In this document: positions 38,067 to 46,472 of the stretch, piece by piece
Layout of the letters: every line of letters starts with the position of its first letter
Numbering within the stretch: the stretch's first letter is position 1
Notes under the pieces: model-generated
Database searches by the model: none
What the model was told of the DNA's origin: nothing
What the model saw: the letters and a program-made list of their open reading frames with translations, nothing else
Program-made: the position numbers and the translations under genes
Assembly (NCBI RefSeq): GCF_009826935.1
Contig: NZ_WUMN01000002.1
Span: 124,001 to 188,000 of the forward strand
Direction of reading: 5' to 3'
From: Flavobacterium sp. Sd200
GTDB taxonomy: Bacteria > Bacteroidota > Bacteroidia > Flavobacteriales > Flavobacteriaceae
DNA: 64,000 nucleotides

Positions 38067-41000
38067 TTAATAGTCCAGTTTATTCTGTTCGATAATTTGG
38101 TAAACTGCCTCAACTTTAATTTTATCATTCAAGACTTTATGAAGCGCACCTTTTATCATATTCTGTTTTTGAATGTTTTCCCTGAATCCCTCCTGAATTG
38201 CATATTGTGCAGCTGTTTCACAAGCAATCGCTAATTGCTCATCATTTTCTAAGTAATTATATATAGCCCGCTTACCTTGAGTATTTATCGTTTTTGGTAG
38301 ATTATCATCTTTACCTTTATTTGCTTTTGCAGCGAGTTCGGCAATTTTTTTCAAGTATTGCTGATATGAAAGTACTCCTCGTTTACGCTCAGCAATTAAC
38401 TCATTTAAGAGGAATGAAATTTTGTCATAATACACAGGGTCAAGTAAATGGTCTTTAATGATTTTACTCCTTACATTATTTTCAATAATTTCCGCGACAG
38501 CTTCCTGATTGCCTCTTACAGATTCAGCTAGTTCTTCAAGAACTTTGAAAAGGTCTGATTCCATTAAATCTAAAAGAGAAATATCATCAAAAGGAGATAT
38601 TTTAACGGCATCTTCAGCCTGAATATAATTATCAAGTAGATGACGCATATCTGCTTCGTAGGCCTTCAAATCTAATTGCTCATTACTTGCAATGCGAATG
38701 ATTTCCCTAAGATTTAGATAAAAGTGTAACCTCTCATCAAAACGCTTTATTTCTTTTTCATTATAACCTGCGAGCTCTAATTCTCCAGCAATATTCGCAT
38801 GAGCACGTATCAGAGATACTATTGCTTTGTATAGGGCAACTCTTTTGTATTCATTGGCTTTCAGTTCTTCCTCAATTTCTGAATTTCCACAGAAATAATG
38901 AATGTATTGCAAATCGTCTTTAGGTGGTGCTACATCTTCACATAATGCTTCAAGTTCTTCAAGGGCTTCATCCAACCGTTCACGTGACATTTTCAGCCTA
39001 TCTTTTACCATAACCTGAACTTCCTGTAGGTTGAATTCGTCGGTATCCAGTTCTGAAGTATATACATTTATCGCATCTGTTACATTTTCAAAAAGTCCCA
39101 TGTAATCCACGATATATCCGAAAGTCTTGTCATCTGTATCAAGTCTGTTAACTCTACAAATAGCTTGGAATAGGGTGTGATCCTGCATTTTCTTATCTAT
39201 GTAAATGTAGGAACACGGTGGAGCGTCAAATCCTGTTAGAAGTTTGGAAACAACAATAAGTAGTTTCATTCTTCCCGGTTCCTTACGGAAAACAGATTTA
39301 GCATGAACCTCATAAGCTTCGGTTGCTGTTTTTCCTCCGATGGCGGAAATACCACTTAATAATTCTGAATATACTCGGTAAATTAGTTCTTTATCGCTAT
39401 CTGTACCTGCACCACTATCTTCGGTTGTAATATCTTTTGTTGCTGGGTTATATGAGGTAACAATACCACAGCGTCCTCGTAACTCCGTCCTTTGAAAAAG
39501 TTCATAATATTTACATGCTTCATATATACTTGAAGCCACTAAAATAGCATTGCCCATGCTCGATGAAAGACGGGGAACCTTATTAAAATCGAAAAGAATG
39601 TCCATGACTATTTTTTCCATCCTGGAACGGGAACTTAGTACATTTTGCATAGTACCCCATTTCTTTTTCAACTCAGACTTCTGAAAATCATTAAGACCTT
39701 TAGTTTTTAATTCAAACCATTCATCAATTTTATCAGGAGAAGATATTTTTTGGTCTATGTCACGACCTTCATAAACCAAATCTTTTACAACCTCATCCTC
39801 AACAGCTTCATTAAATTTATATGTATGAATATATGTCCCAAATACTTCCATTGTCGTTTTCTTGTCCGACTTTAGTAACGGTGTACCAGTGAACCCAATA
39901 AATATTGCATTTTGTAAAATAGCCTTCATTGTCTGGTGTAATTTTCCGCTTTGAGTACGGTGGCACTCGTCAACAAAAACATAAATATCGCCAACCGTTT
40001 GTACAGGGTTTTCTTGTAACTCTTTTAAGAACGCTTCATGATCTGTCTCTCCCTTATTACCAAACTTGTGTATCAAGGAACATATAAGGCGAGGTTTTGT
40101 TTGTGTAAGCTGGTTGACTAGGTCTTTACCGCTTGTGGTTCGAGAAATACTTTCGCCTGCATCACTAAAAACACGCTCGATTTGTTCGTCAAGTTCAGTA
40201 CGGTCGGTTAGCAAAACGATACGTGAATTAGGAACATTCTCCAAAATCCACTTGGCGAGTATAACCATCATTATACTTTTACCAGACCCCTGTGTATGCC
40301 AGATTATGCCGCCTTCCCTTTTTTTAATGTTTTGCTGAGCTTCCTTTAATGCAAAATATTGATGCGGACGAGGAAGTTTTTTAACTCCTCCATCAAATAA
40401 AACGCAGTTATATATTATATCGAGAAGCCTGGACTTTTCGCATAGTTTTAGAAGATACTTATCAAGCTTGTATGTGCTGTTATCAGCTTCATCTTCTTTC
40501 CAACTTAGGTAATATTTTTCAGGGGTTTCTATAGTGCCATAGCGTAGTCCCTGTGTGTTATTACCCGCAAGTATAACTTGCACTGTGCTAAAAAAAGTTG
40601 CGTGGAACTGGTCTTGCTGGTTCGATATATTTTGTCGAATGCTCTCTGCTATATCTACAGTACCGCGTTTTAGTTCAAGAACCCCTAACGCAATACCATT
40701 AACGTACAGTACAATATCCGGCCTACGCTCTTTAGCACCCTTAAGTGTTACTTCCTCCGCTATAGCAAAGTCGTTATTCTCTGGGTTTTTCCAGTCAATC
40801 AGAAAAACTGTTTCATTTTGTGCCCCAATATCTTCCTTACCCTTAACGCCATAACGAAGCAAAGAGTAGAAAGCTTTATTCTTATCATACAAATTGCCCG
40901 TGAAACTCCCGGCAACAGACTGTGCTTCTGCAATAGCTTTATTTATCAATGCTGTTGCATATCCTTGTTTTTCTAAAAACTGACGCAGATAAGCTTCCTC

Positions 41001-41114
41001 TATGTTAGCATTGCCTATACGGTCTTCCCAATTTCCATAATAATTGTAGCCCAACTGATCATGGAAAAGCTGAACTATGCGATTTTGGGTTAAGCGTTCT
41101 ATTGGGTTGATCAT
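38067..41114 (-). CDS. hsdR: Type I restriction endonuclease subunit R
   Basis: A 1015-residue HsdR. The N-terminal nuclease has the PD-(D/E)xK residues in RPDIVLYVNG and LELKR (Asp133, Glu147, Lys149). The motor domain has Walker A TQGSGKS (274-280), DECH (382-385), the FTGTPLL motif and the RecA2 motif ICRVNRLD. The C-terminal third is helical and contacts the methylase. It translocates DNA and cuts at a distance from unmethylated sites. It starts 5 bases after the DUF262-DUF1524 gene. All catalytic motifs look intact. Confidence 0.95.
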   Translation of the reverse strand: MINPIERLTQNRIVQLFHDQLGYNYYGNWEDRIGNANIEEAYLRQFLEKQGYATALINKAIAEAQSVAGSFTGNLYDKNKAFYSLLRYGVKGKEDIGAQNETVFLIDWKNPENNDFAIAEEVTLKGAKERRPDIVLYVNGIALGVLELKRGTVDIAESIRQNISNQQDQFHATFFSTVQVILAGNNTQGLRYGTIETPEKYYLSWKEDEADNSTYKLDKYLLKLCEKSRLLDIIYNCVLFDGGVKKLPRPHQYFALKEAQQNIKKREGGIIWHTQGSGKSIMMVILAKWILENVPNSRIVLLTDRTELDEQIERVFSDAGESISRTTSGKDLVNQLTQTKPRLICSLIHKFGNKGETDHEAFLKELQENPVQTVGDIYVFVDECHRTQSGKLHQTMKAILQNAIFIGFTGTPLLKSDKKTTMEVFGTYIHTYKFNEAVEDEVVKDLVYEGRDIDQKISSPDKIDEWFELKTKGLNDFQKSELKKKWGTMQNVLSSRSRMEKIVMDILFDFNKVPRLSSSMGNAILVASSIYEACKYYELFQRTELRGRCGIVTSYNPATKDITTEDSGAGTDSDKELIYRVYSELLSGISAIGGKTATEAYEVHAKSVFRKEPGRMKLLIVVSKLLTGFDAPPCSYIYIDKKMQDHTLFQAICRVNRLDTDDKTFGYIVDYMGLFENVTDAINVYTSELDTDEFNLQEVQVMVKDRLKMSRERLDEALEELEALCEDVAPPKDDLQYIHYFCGNSEIEEELKANEYKRVALYKAIVSLIRAHANIAGELELAGYNEKEIKRFDERLHFYLNLREIIRIASNEQLDLKAYEADMRHLLDNYIQAEDAVKISPFDDISLLDLMESDLFKVLEELAESVRGNQEAVAEIIENNVRSKIIKDHLLDPVYYDKISFLLNELIAERKRGVLSYQQYLKKIAELAAKANKGKDDNLPKTINTQGKRAIYNYLENDEQLAIACETAAQYAIQEGFRENIQKQNMIKGALHKVLNDKIKVEAVYQIIEQNKLDY

Positions 41115-41119
41115 ATGTT

Positions 41120-42991
41120 TTAAACTAGGTATAGGTAAGGATTAATTTCTTCTCCACTTTGCAATAGTAATTCATTTCTCGACTGTAATAGTAAAATAAC
41201 TTCCTCAGAATGTTTTTGAATTTGCCCGTTACCCCATTTTAAATTCGAGTTGGTCAAGTTATACATCTCTTTTTGTTTAGGAAGAAGATTTTCTTTATAG
41301 TATTTACCGTCTCTTGCTGCTTTCCCCGTAGGATGTTCGTTGTTCATCTTTGAGTTAGAACTTTTACTAATCAAGCATAAATTTCCTAAATTATCAAGCA
41401 AGTCTGCATTAATCTCACTTTTAAAAGATTGGGGCAAATGATGCTCTACTGAGTTACGGTATGTAAATTTAAATTCCGAGGGAGATTTTACCCAATACAT
41501 ATAATCAATAAAATTAAATAAAAAATGAGGAGTTTTAACACCTTGATGATATAATTCTGGTGTAATATTTTCAGAGAAATACTGCAATTTCCAATCGTCA
41601 AGAAAAATTTGAAAGCTAATGCTATCCACCCCAAATTTTGTCCTATCGTTAAAGAAGACTAATACATCCTGTAACCATTTCTTATATTTTCTATTTCGAA
41701 AACTGGTCTGTAATAGCGAAAGTGATTTTACCAATCGCTCTTGGTTGTTTTCGAAAGAGTTTTTGAATTTTAAGCTAGTAGTGTTTTTGACATCGTATAC
41801 ATATTTATAAGGCTTCTGTAGCGTCCATTTGTAATTATCCTCATCTTTTTCTTCTTCTGTGGCCTTTACAATATATCTATCAAATACCGTTCTATAATAA
41901 ATTAGATCATTGATAAAATCAAGCGCATCAATTTTATTCTTTATACTCTCGTAAACACGTATTAAGTCCTTTTCATTTAATGGTATCTCTACTTCCGATC
42001 CATTATCAACATAATACTCATATTTTAGTTTAAAAATATGCATCAAAAAATTTGGAAAATCGATGATTGACTGATCTCTTCCTGAATCATCAATATCCGT
42101 GATACTTGAGCGGTTAGAATTTGTTTCTGAAGTTTTTAAAGCATCATTAATAGAAAAACCTTTTTCTTCAATTCCCACTTCTTCTAAATCAAAGTTTATA
42201 ATGTTGATGTCATTATAATTATCCCCAAAATATTTTCTTCTATCTTCAGCTGAAAAAAGCTTTTGGATATGACTGTCCATTTGAGAGCAAGCATCCCATA
42301 TTTTAGAGAATTCATCTTGCTGCTTTTCATAATAATTCCCATGCTCATCTTTTAATGTTTCTAACAGATAAGATTTCAAGATTTCATGCTTTTGCAATTG
42401 TTCCCCTCTGTTATTCATAATCTCGAAATAAGAAGCTACATCGGTATCTTGAGGGATTTCCACGCGAACAAGAACGACATTGTTGTATACAAAATTTCTA
42501 AATTCATTAAAATCTTCAACCTCAAAAAGCATTTTCGGTTTGGCTTCATCGGGATTGATGATAGAATGGTTTATTAAGTCAACGGCATTGACCAAGTGGG
42601 AAACTTTATGATTAAATTTTAAATTTTTAGTAGATTTAGTCTTGTAAAATGAATCAAAAAATTGCTCGACTTCTGGTCTCGATTCATAAAATAACTTAGG
42701 GTTTTTAAGTAAATCTAAGATTCTTAATAAAACTGATAAAGTTGTCAATCGTTGTTGACCATCTATCACTTCATAAATGCCATCCTTACGTTTTAATACT
42801 ACTAAGCTACCAATAAAGTAATTAAGGGAATTGTTGATTGTATTATTAGATTTCTTAAAATTTTCATATAAATCCTGTAACAATTGACTTATCTCGTCTT
42901 CACCCCAGGCATAATTCCTTTGGTAAAGAGGAACAATATATTTACTGCGGAATATCTCTTTTAAGTTTTTATTAAGATTTTGAGTTTGCAT
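41120..42991 (-). CDS. DUF262-DUF1524 (GmrSD-like) protein inside the type I operon
   Basis: A 623-residue protein. The N-terminal DUF262 domain has VPLYQRNYAW (20-29) and IDGQQRLTT (76-84), the ParB/Srx-like nucleotide-hydrolysis motifs of GmrS. The C-terminal DUF1524 domain carries a His-Me-finger-like nuclease core, VEHHLPQS (about 515-522) and LGNLCLISKSSNSKMNNEHP. GmrSD enzymes cut DNA with modified cytosines (type IV restriction). The ATG shares one base with the stop of the second DUF262 gene upstream, and hsdR follows after 5 bases. It could add type IV activity to the type I complex or guard it. Confidence 0.87.
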   Translation of the reverse strand: MQTQNLNKNLKEIFRSKYIVPLYQRNYAWGEDEISQLLQDLYENFKKSNNTINNSLNYFIGSLVVLKRKDGIYEVIDGQQRLTTLSVLLRILDLLKNPKLFYESRPEVEQFFDSFYKTKSTKNLKFNHKVSHLVNAVDLINHSIINPDEAKPKMLFEVEDFNEFRNFVYNNVVLVRVEIPQDTDVASYFEIMNNRGEQLQKHEILKSYLLETLKDEHGNYYEKQQDEFSKIWDACSQMDSHIQKLFSAEDRRKYFGDNYNDINIINFDLEEVGIEEKGFSINDALKTSETNSNRSSITDIDDSGRDQSIIDFPNFLMHIFKLKYEYYVDNGSEVEIPLNEKDLIRVYESIKNKIDALDFINDLIYYRTVFDRYIVKATEEEKDEDNYKWTLQKPYKYVYDVKNTTSLKFKNSFENNQERLVKSLSLLQTSFRNRKYKKWLQDVLVFFNDRTKFGVDSISFQIFLDDWKLQYFSENITPELYHQGVKTPHFLFNFIDYMYWVKSPSEFKFTYRNSVEHHLPQSFKSEINADLLDNLGNLCLISKSSNSKMNNEHPTGKAARDGKYYKENLLPKQKEMYNLTNSNLKWGNGQIQKHSEEVILLLQSRNELLLQSGEEINPYLYLV

Positions 42992-44415
42992 TAGTCCAGG
43001 TTATATTTTTTTAAATCTAGTTTCTTTATGTCTGCCGATTCAAGTTTAATTTTTTGTCCTATAAAGAATTTGATTACCGTTTCCACATCTTTTTTACAAA
43101 CAACTTTTTGATAGGCAAGCTTTTCTAATTTAGTAAGATCGGCAAAGGTTTTTGCATTTTCTATAATATTAAATATTTTGGTATCTGCCGGATATTGAGC
43201 AACACTTGCATAACGCACTTGTTCCTTTTCGATTCTTATTCTGTATACTAGCAAATACAAAATTTTATGGTAACGTTCTATTCCATCTTCACCAAACTTG
43301 TCAAATACTAGCATGATTAGCGATTTGTATAATTCTAAAAGATATTTATCTCCATCTCGATGCGAACCGCTATAAAAACAGTATTTAGACATAAAATTTT
43401 TAAAGTCTTTTAACTCTTCAAACTCTTTGTAAAAAATTCTTTTGTAAATTTCTACATAGGTTTCTGTATAGCTAAAAAAATCTTTTCCATTAATAACATT
43501 TTGATTGATTAATGAGAAAGGTGCGATGTTAGGCACTGATGAATTTTTAAATCTTGTTTTTATTCCATTCACTGAAACGCCTGATGAGCTAAAGTAATTT
43601 TGCATAATATATTGCAACAATTCTCTGTTTTGATAAGGAAAATCAATAGGGTTATTTTTACTTACCGTTATTCCTTTAAATTCATTAATCTGTTTCTTAT
43701 CGAATGTAAATGCTGTTTCCTTTCGGCTCCATATACGAGTTCTGTACAATTGTTCGTTTATTAGTTGTCCCAAAAGATCAGTAACCTGATTACTGTTTTC
43801 TGTGCTCCGATATCTTGCCGCACCTTCCCATGTTTGATCACAAGCAATTTTTTCATCAAAAGAATTATCTTCCATTGCCCTGATATGATAAGCCTTCAGT
43901 AAGTTATAAGCTTCAAGCTCTTTACCACGTCCATTTTGAGAGTCAAACATCTGAAAAGCTTCCGACAAGTCATTTACACTGATTTCCACAAATTCACAAC
44001 AATTTAAAAGATATTGTTCAAGACTATCTTTATTATTCCCAACGCTGTCTGCCAACCAAGTGTCAATAAAAAGTTTGTTGGCAATTATAGCTTTTTGCGA
44101 GTCAGCATGTTTATATTTAAGCGAGTTCCTAAGGGATTCACCTGTTTTACTTTCGAGTGATTTTAAAATTAACAATATGGTTGTGATCCTTTGCTGACCA
44201 TCGACAATGTTAAGTTGTTTATCATTTTGGTTTAGTATAACGCTACCTATACGGTAGGAGCTTTTCCCGGCTTTCCAGCTTTGCATGATGTCTTCCAAAA
44301 GCAAGCGTACATTATTTTCTGTCCATCGGTAGGGGCGCTGGTAATTTGGTATAATCAAATTATCAACTAGAACATCACTCACTTTTTTTATCTCAGCACT
44401 AATTGTTTCAGTCAT
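42991..44415 (-). CDS. DUF262 protein without nuclease domain
   Basis: A 474-residue paralog-like partner of the next gene. It has IPNYQRPYRW (22-31) and VDGQQRITT (71-79) and the DUF262 FDSQNGRGKELEAYNLLKAY motif. Its C-terminal part (310-474) is helical, with no DUF1524 His/Asn motifs. One nuclease-bearing and one nuclease-free DUF262 protein in overlapping genes suggest a hetero-oligomer. Related genes described as R-linked ORFs occur within type I loci of other bacteria. Confidence 0.85.
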   Translation of the reverse strand: MTETISAEIKKVSDVLVDNLIIPNYQRPYRWTENNVRLLLEDIMQSWKAGKSSYRIGSVILNQNDKQLNIVDGQQRITTILLILKSLESKTGESLRNSLKYKHADSQKAIIANKLFIDTWLADSVGNNKDSLEQYLLNCCEFVEISVNDLSEAFQMFDSQNGRGKELEAYNLLKAYHIRAMEDNSFDEKIACDQTWEGAARYRSTENSNQVTDLLGQLINEQLYRTRIWSRKETAFTFDKKQINEFKGITVSKNNPIDFPYQNRELLQYIMQNYFSSSGVSVNGIKTRFKNSSVPNIAPFSLINQNVINGKDFFSYTETYVEIYKRIFYKEFEELKDFKNFMSKYCFYSGSHRDGDKYLLELYKSLIMLVFDKFGEDGIERYHKILYLLVYRIRIEKEQVRYASVAQYPADTKIFNIIENAKTFADLTKLEKLAYQKVVCKKDVETVIKFFIGQKIKLESADIKKLDLKKYNLD

Positions 44416-44483
44416 AATCTATACTTATCAATTGACAAATGTATCTCTACACAATGCCAGAACATGAGGTCCTTATTTTATTA

Positions 44484-45209
44484 TTAGCCCTTCAGAATCT
44501 TACTAACCACCTCCAAATCCCGTTTTACATCCCTGACAATCCTGTGTCGGGAATTGTGATGGAAATCTGAGTAGTTAATTTCTATGAGCGTAATTCCGTG
44601 TTTTGGTAAGATGTCCCTTCTGCGTTTGTCGTAAAGCTTACGCTGTTCGTTTCTTGAAACGCCACTAACGGTAAGCTTATCGGGCTTGTCGAAAAAAGCA
44701 ACAGCATTGGTATGTTGGTATTCGCGGTACTCAATCACCAGTTTCTTTTCGGGGTAGTAAACATCTACAGGGAGCCGGTGTCCTTTGTCGCCGAGTAAGA
44801 ATAAAAAAAGGTGTTGCCGTGAACCCTTTAACCCTAATACCTCATCACATAAATTGAGCACGTAGGTTTCGTCTTTATCATTTATGGATTTAGTTGGACT
44901 CTTTTCTTTCTTGATCTGAACTGGATTAATTATCCTTTCTTGGTTTTGTGCCTTTTGCTGGCTGGTAAAGTACCAGTTTACGTTAGCGGCTTTCCTGTCT
45001 GCGAAAGCGCTGGGAATCATACTTAGTTGGTTTTCTTTATCAAGCTTACGTAGTATATTGCGTATGGGCAGACCATTTTTACTATCGCTAAGAAAAAATC
45101 CGGCTTGGATAAACTCCGGCATGAGGTCTTTAGCAGGAACAAAGCTTTGGTGCTTGTTCCTGCTAAAGTAACTTTCAAGCGTATGGTTTATGAGTTTAAT
45201 TTTATCCAT
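44484..45209 (-). CDS. Winged-helix plus PD-(D/E)xK-like nuclease domain protein
   Basis: A 241-residue protein. Residues 1-82 look like a winged helix (PIRNILRKLDKENQLSMIPS ... NVNWYF). Residues 140-241 have LPVDVYYPEKKLVIEYREYQ then HT, with Asp149, Glu160 and the EYQH run, then KHGITLIEINYSDF, which is the order of strands and acidic residues in Vsr/DUF559-type nucleases. It lies between hsdS and the DUF262 pair on the same strand. A DNA-cutting or recognition accessory role is inferred; I know no characterised homolog. Confidence 0.55.
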   Translation of the reverse strand: MDKIKLINHTLESYFSRNKHQSFVPAKDLMPEFIQAGFFLSDSKNGLPIRNILRKLDKENQLSMIPSAFADRKAANVNWYFTSQQKAQNQERIINPVQIKKEKSPTKSINDKDETYVLNLCDEVLGLKGSRQHLFLFLLGDKGHRLPVDVYYPEKKLVIEYREYQHTNAVAFFDKPDKLTVSGVSRNEQRKLYDKRRRDILPKHGITLIEINYSDFHHNSRHRIVRDVKRDLEVVSKILKG

Positions 45210-45257
45210 GAGGAGCGATATTTTTCTTCCACAAACGTAACCCGCTACAACGCCAAA

Positions 45258-46472
45258 CTATGACGCTGTAACAATTTCTTTTGGCTGCGCAGCTGTATTT
45301 TTTATAAGCCTTATTTTACCGGTAAGCAGCTGCTGCATCATACCTTGTTTTATTTGCTGTGCTTTTTGAAGCTTTTGCTCAAGGGCATCAATTTCAGCAT
45401 CCATGTCGCTGAGGATATTGGCAATTCGTTTTTGTGCATCAAAAGTTGGCGGAAATGGAATTTCAAAAATTTGAAAGGTTGGTAATCTTAATGAATCGAC
45501 TGTTGCCTTGACAGAGTTTTCCATAGCATGTTTTCCAAAATGCTCTGATATGTATCTGTAAATATATTCGCCTGAATATCCTTCACTAAAATTACTAATT
45601 TTGTACACTCTCTGATGAAAATCAAATTTGCCATTTATGTAGTGAAATATTTTACCAATATTACCTTCGCCTGGTACTAATATAGCTTCTCCATCAAAAG
45701 AATAACTATTTATTCGTTCGATAAACTGAGACCTTACAAAAAAGGGATAAATTCCATTTTCTATCTTATCTTGGTTATTCTTTTTTCCCGTATAGATAGA
45801 GGATATTTCCCCCAACTTCTTCACCTCCCAATCCTCTTTAGGGGTTAACAGCTCCTGCATAGCACCTTGTTTAATCAAGCGCTTTTTAGCAATAAGTTGT
45901 TCAAGGCTTTCAATCCAATTATCGGCATCGCTTAAAGCAGTGGCTATAGCTTTTTGTTCATCTATATTAGTTGGATATGAAACTAATATATCTTTAAGAA
46001 TTTTAGTGTTTAATGAAGCCATGGTTTGGCCAACTGCCACACTCCGCACTCGTTGCTTGAACTCTTCTTGCTGAAAGTAATAACTCAGATAATCAGAACG
46101 CATTAAGTTGGACAAACTTCGCAATCTTAATAATCGACCAGAGAAAAGCCAACCATCTTCATTTGTTTTAATTAATGAGTTTCTGTCTACTGAACCTACA
46201 CGACTAAAAACAATATCTCCGTTTGTCAATGAGTAAGAAATCAATCGCCTATAATCCTTTTCAGAAACCATAGGCATATTCTTATGAATAATTCCTCGCT
46301 CTCCTAAATGTTCAACCGTTATTATTGGTATCCCATCAACAACATAATCACTCTCATGTAGAGTTGAACCGAACGGACCCGTTTTAACATTATAAAATTC
46401 TCCTAACTTTATTATTTGCCAATCCTCGGGAATGATGCCTATCTCTGTATTTTTAAAATTAGTCTCTACCAT
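45258..46472 (-). CDS. hsdS: Type I restriction-modification specificity subunit S
   Basis: A 404-residue HsdS with two target-recognition domains (about 15-150 and 215-350, each opening with W-x-x-x-KLGE: DWQIIKLGEFYNVKTGPFGS and DWEVKKLGEISSIYTGKKNN) and two conserved coiled coils (IATALSDADNWIESLEQLIA and IANILSDMDAEIDALEQKLQ). The coils set the spacing of the bipartite DNA target. It overlaps the 3' end of hsdM by 7 bases. The target sequence cannot be read from the protein. Confidence 0.95.
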   Translation of the reverse strand: MVETNFKNTEIGIIPEDWQIIKLGEFYNVKTGPFGSTLHESDYVVDGIPIITVEHLGERGIIHKNMPMVSEKDYRRLISYSLTNGDIVFSRVGSVDRNSLIKTNEDGWLFSGRLLRLRSLSNLMRSDYLSYYFQQEEFKQRVRSVAVGQTMASLNTKILKDILVSYPTNIDEQKAIATALSDADNWIESLEQLIAKKRLIKQGAMQELLTPKEDWEVKKLGEISSIYTGKKNNQDKIENGIYPFFVRSQFIERINSYSFDGEAILVPGEGNIGKIFHYINGKFDFHQRVYKISNFSEGYSGEYIYRYISEHFGKHAMENSVKATVDSLRLPTFQIFEIPFPPTFDAQKRIANILSDMDAEIDALEQKLQKAQQIKQGMMQQLLTGKIRLIKNTAAQPKEIVTAS

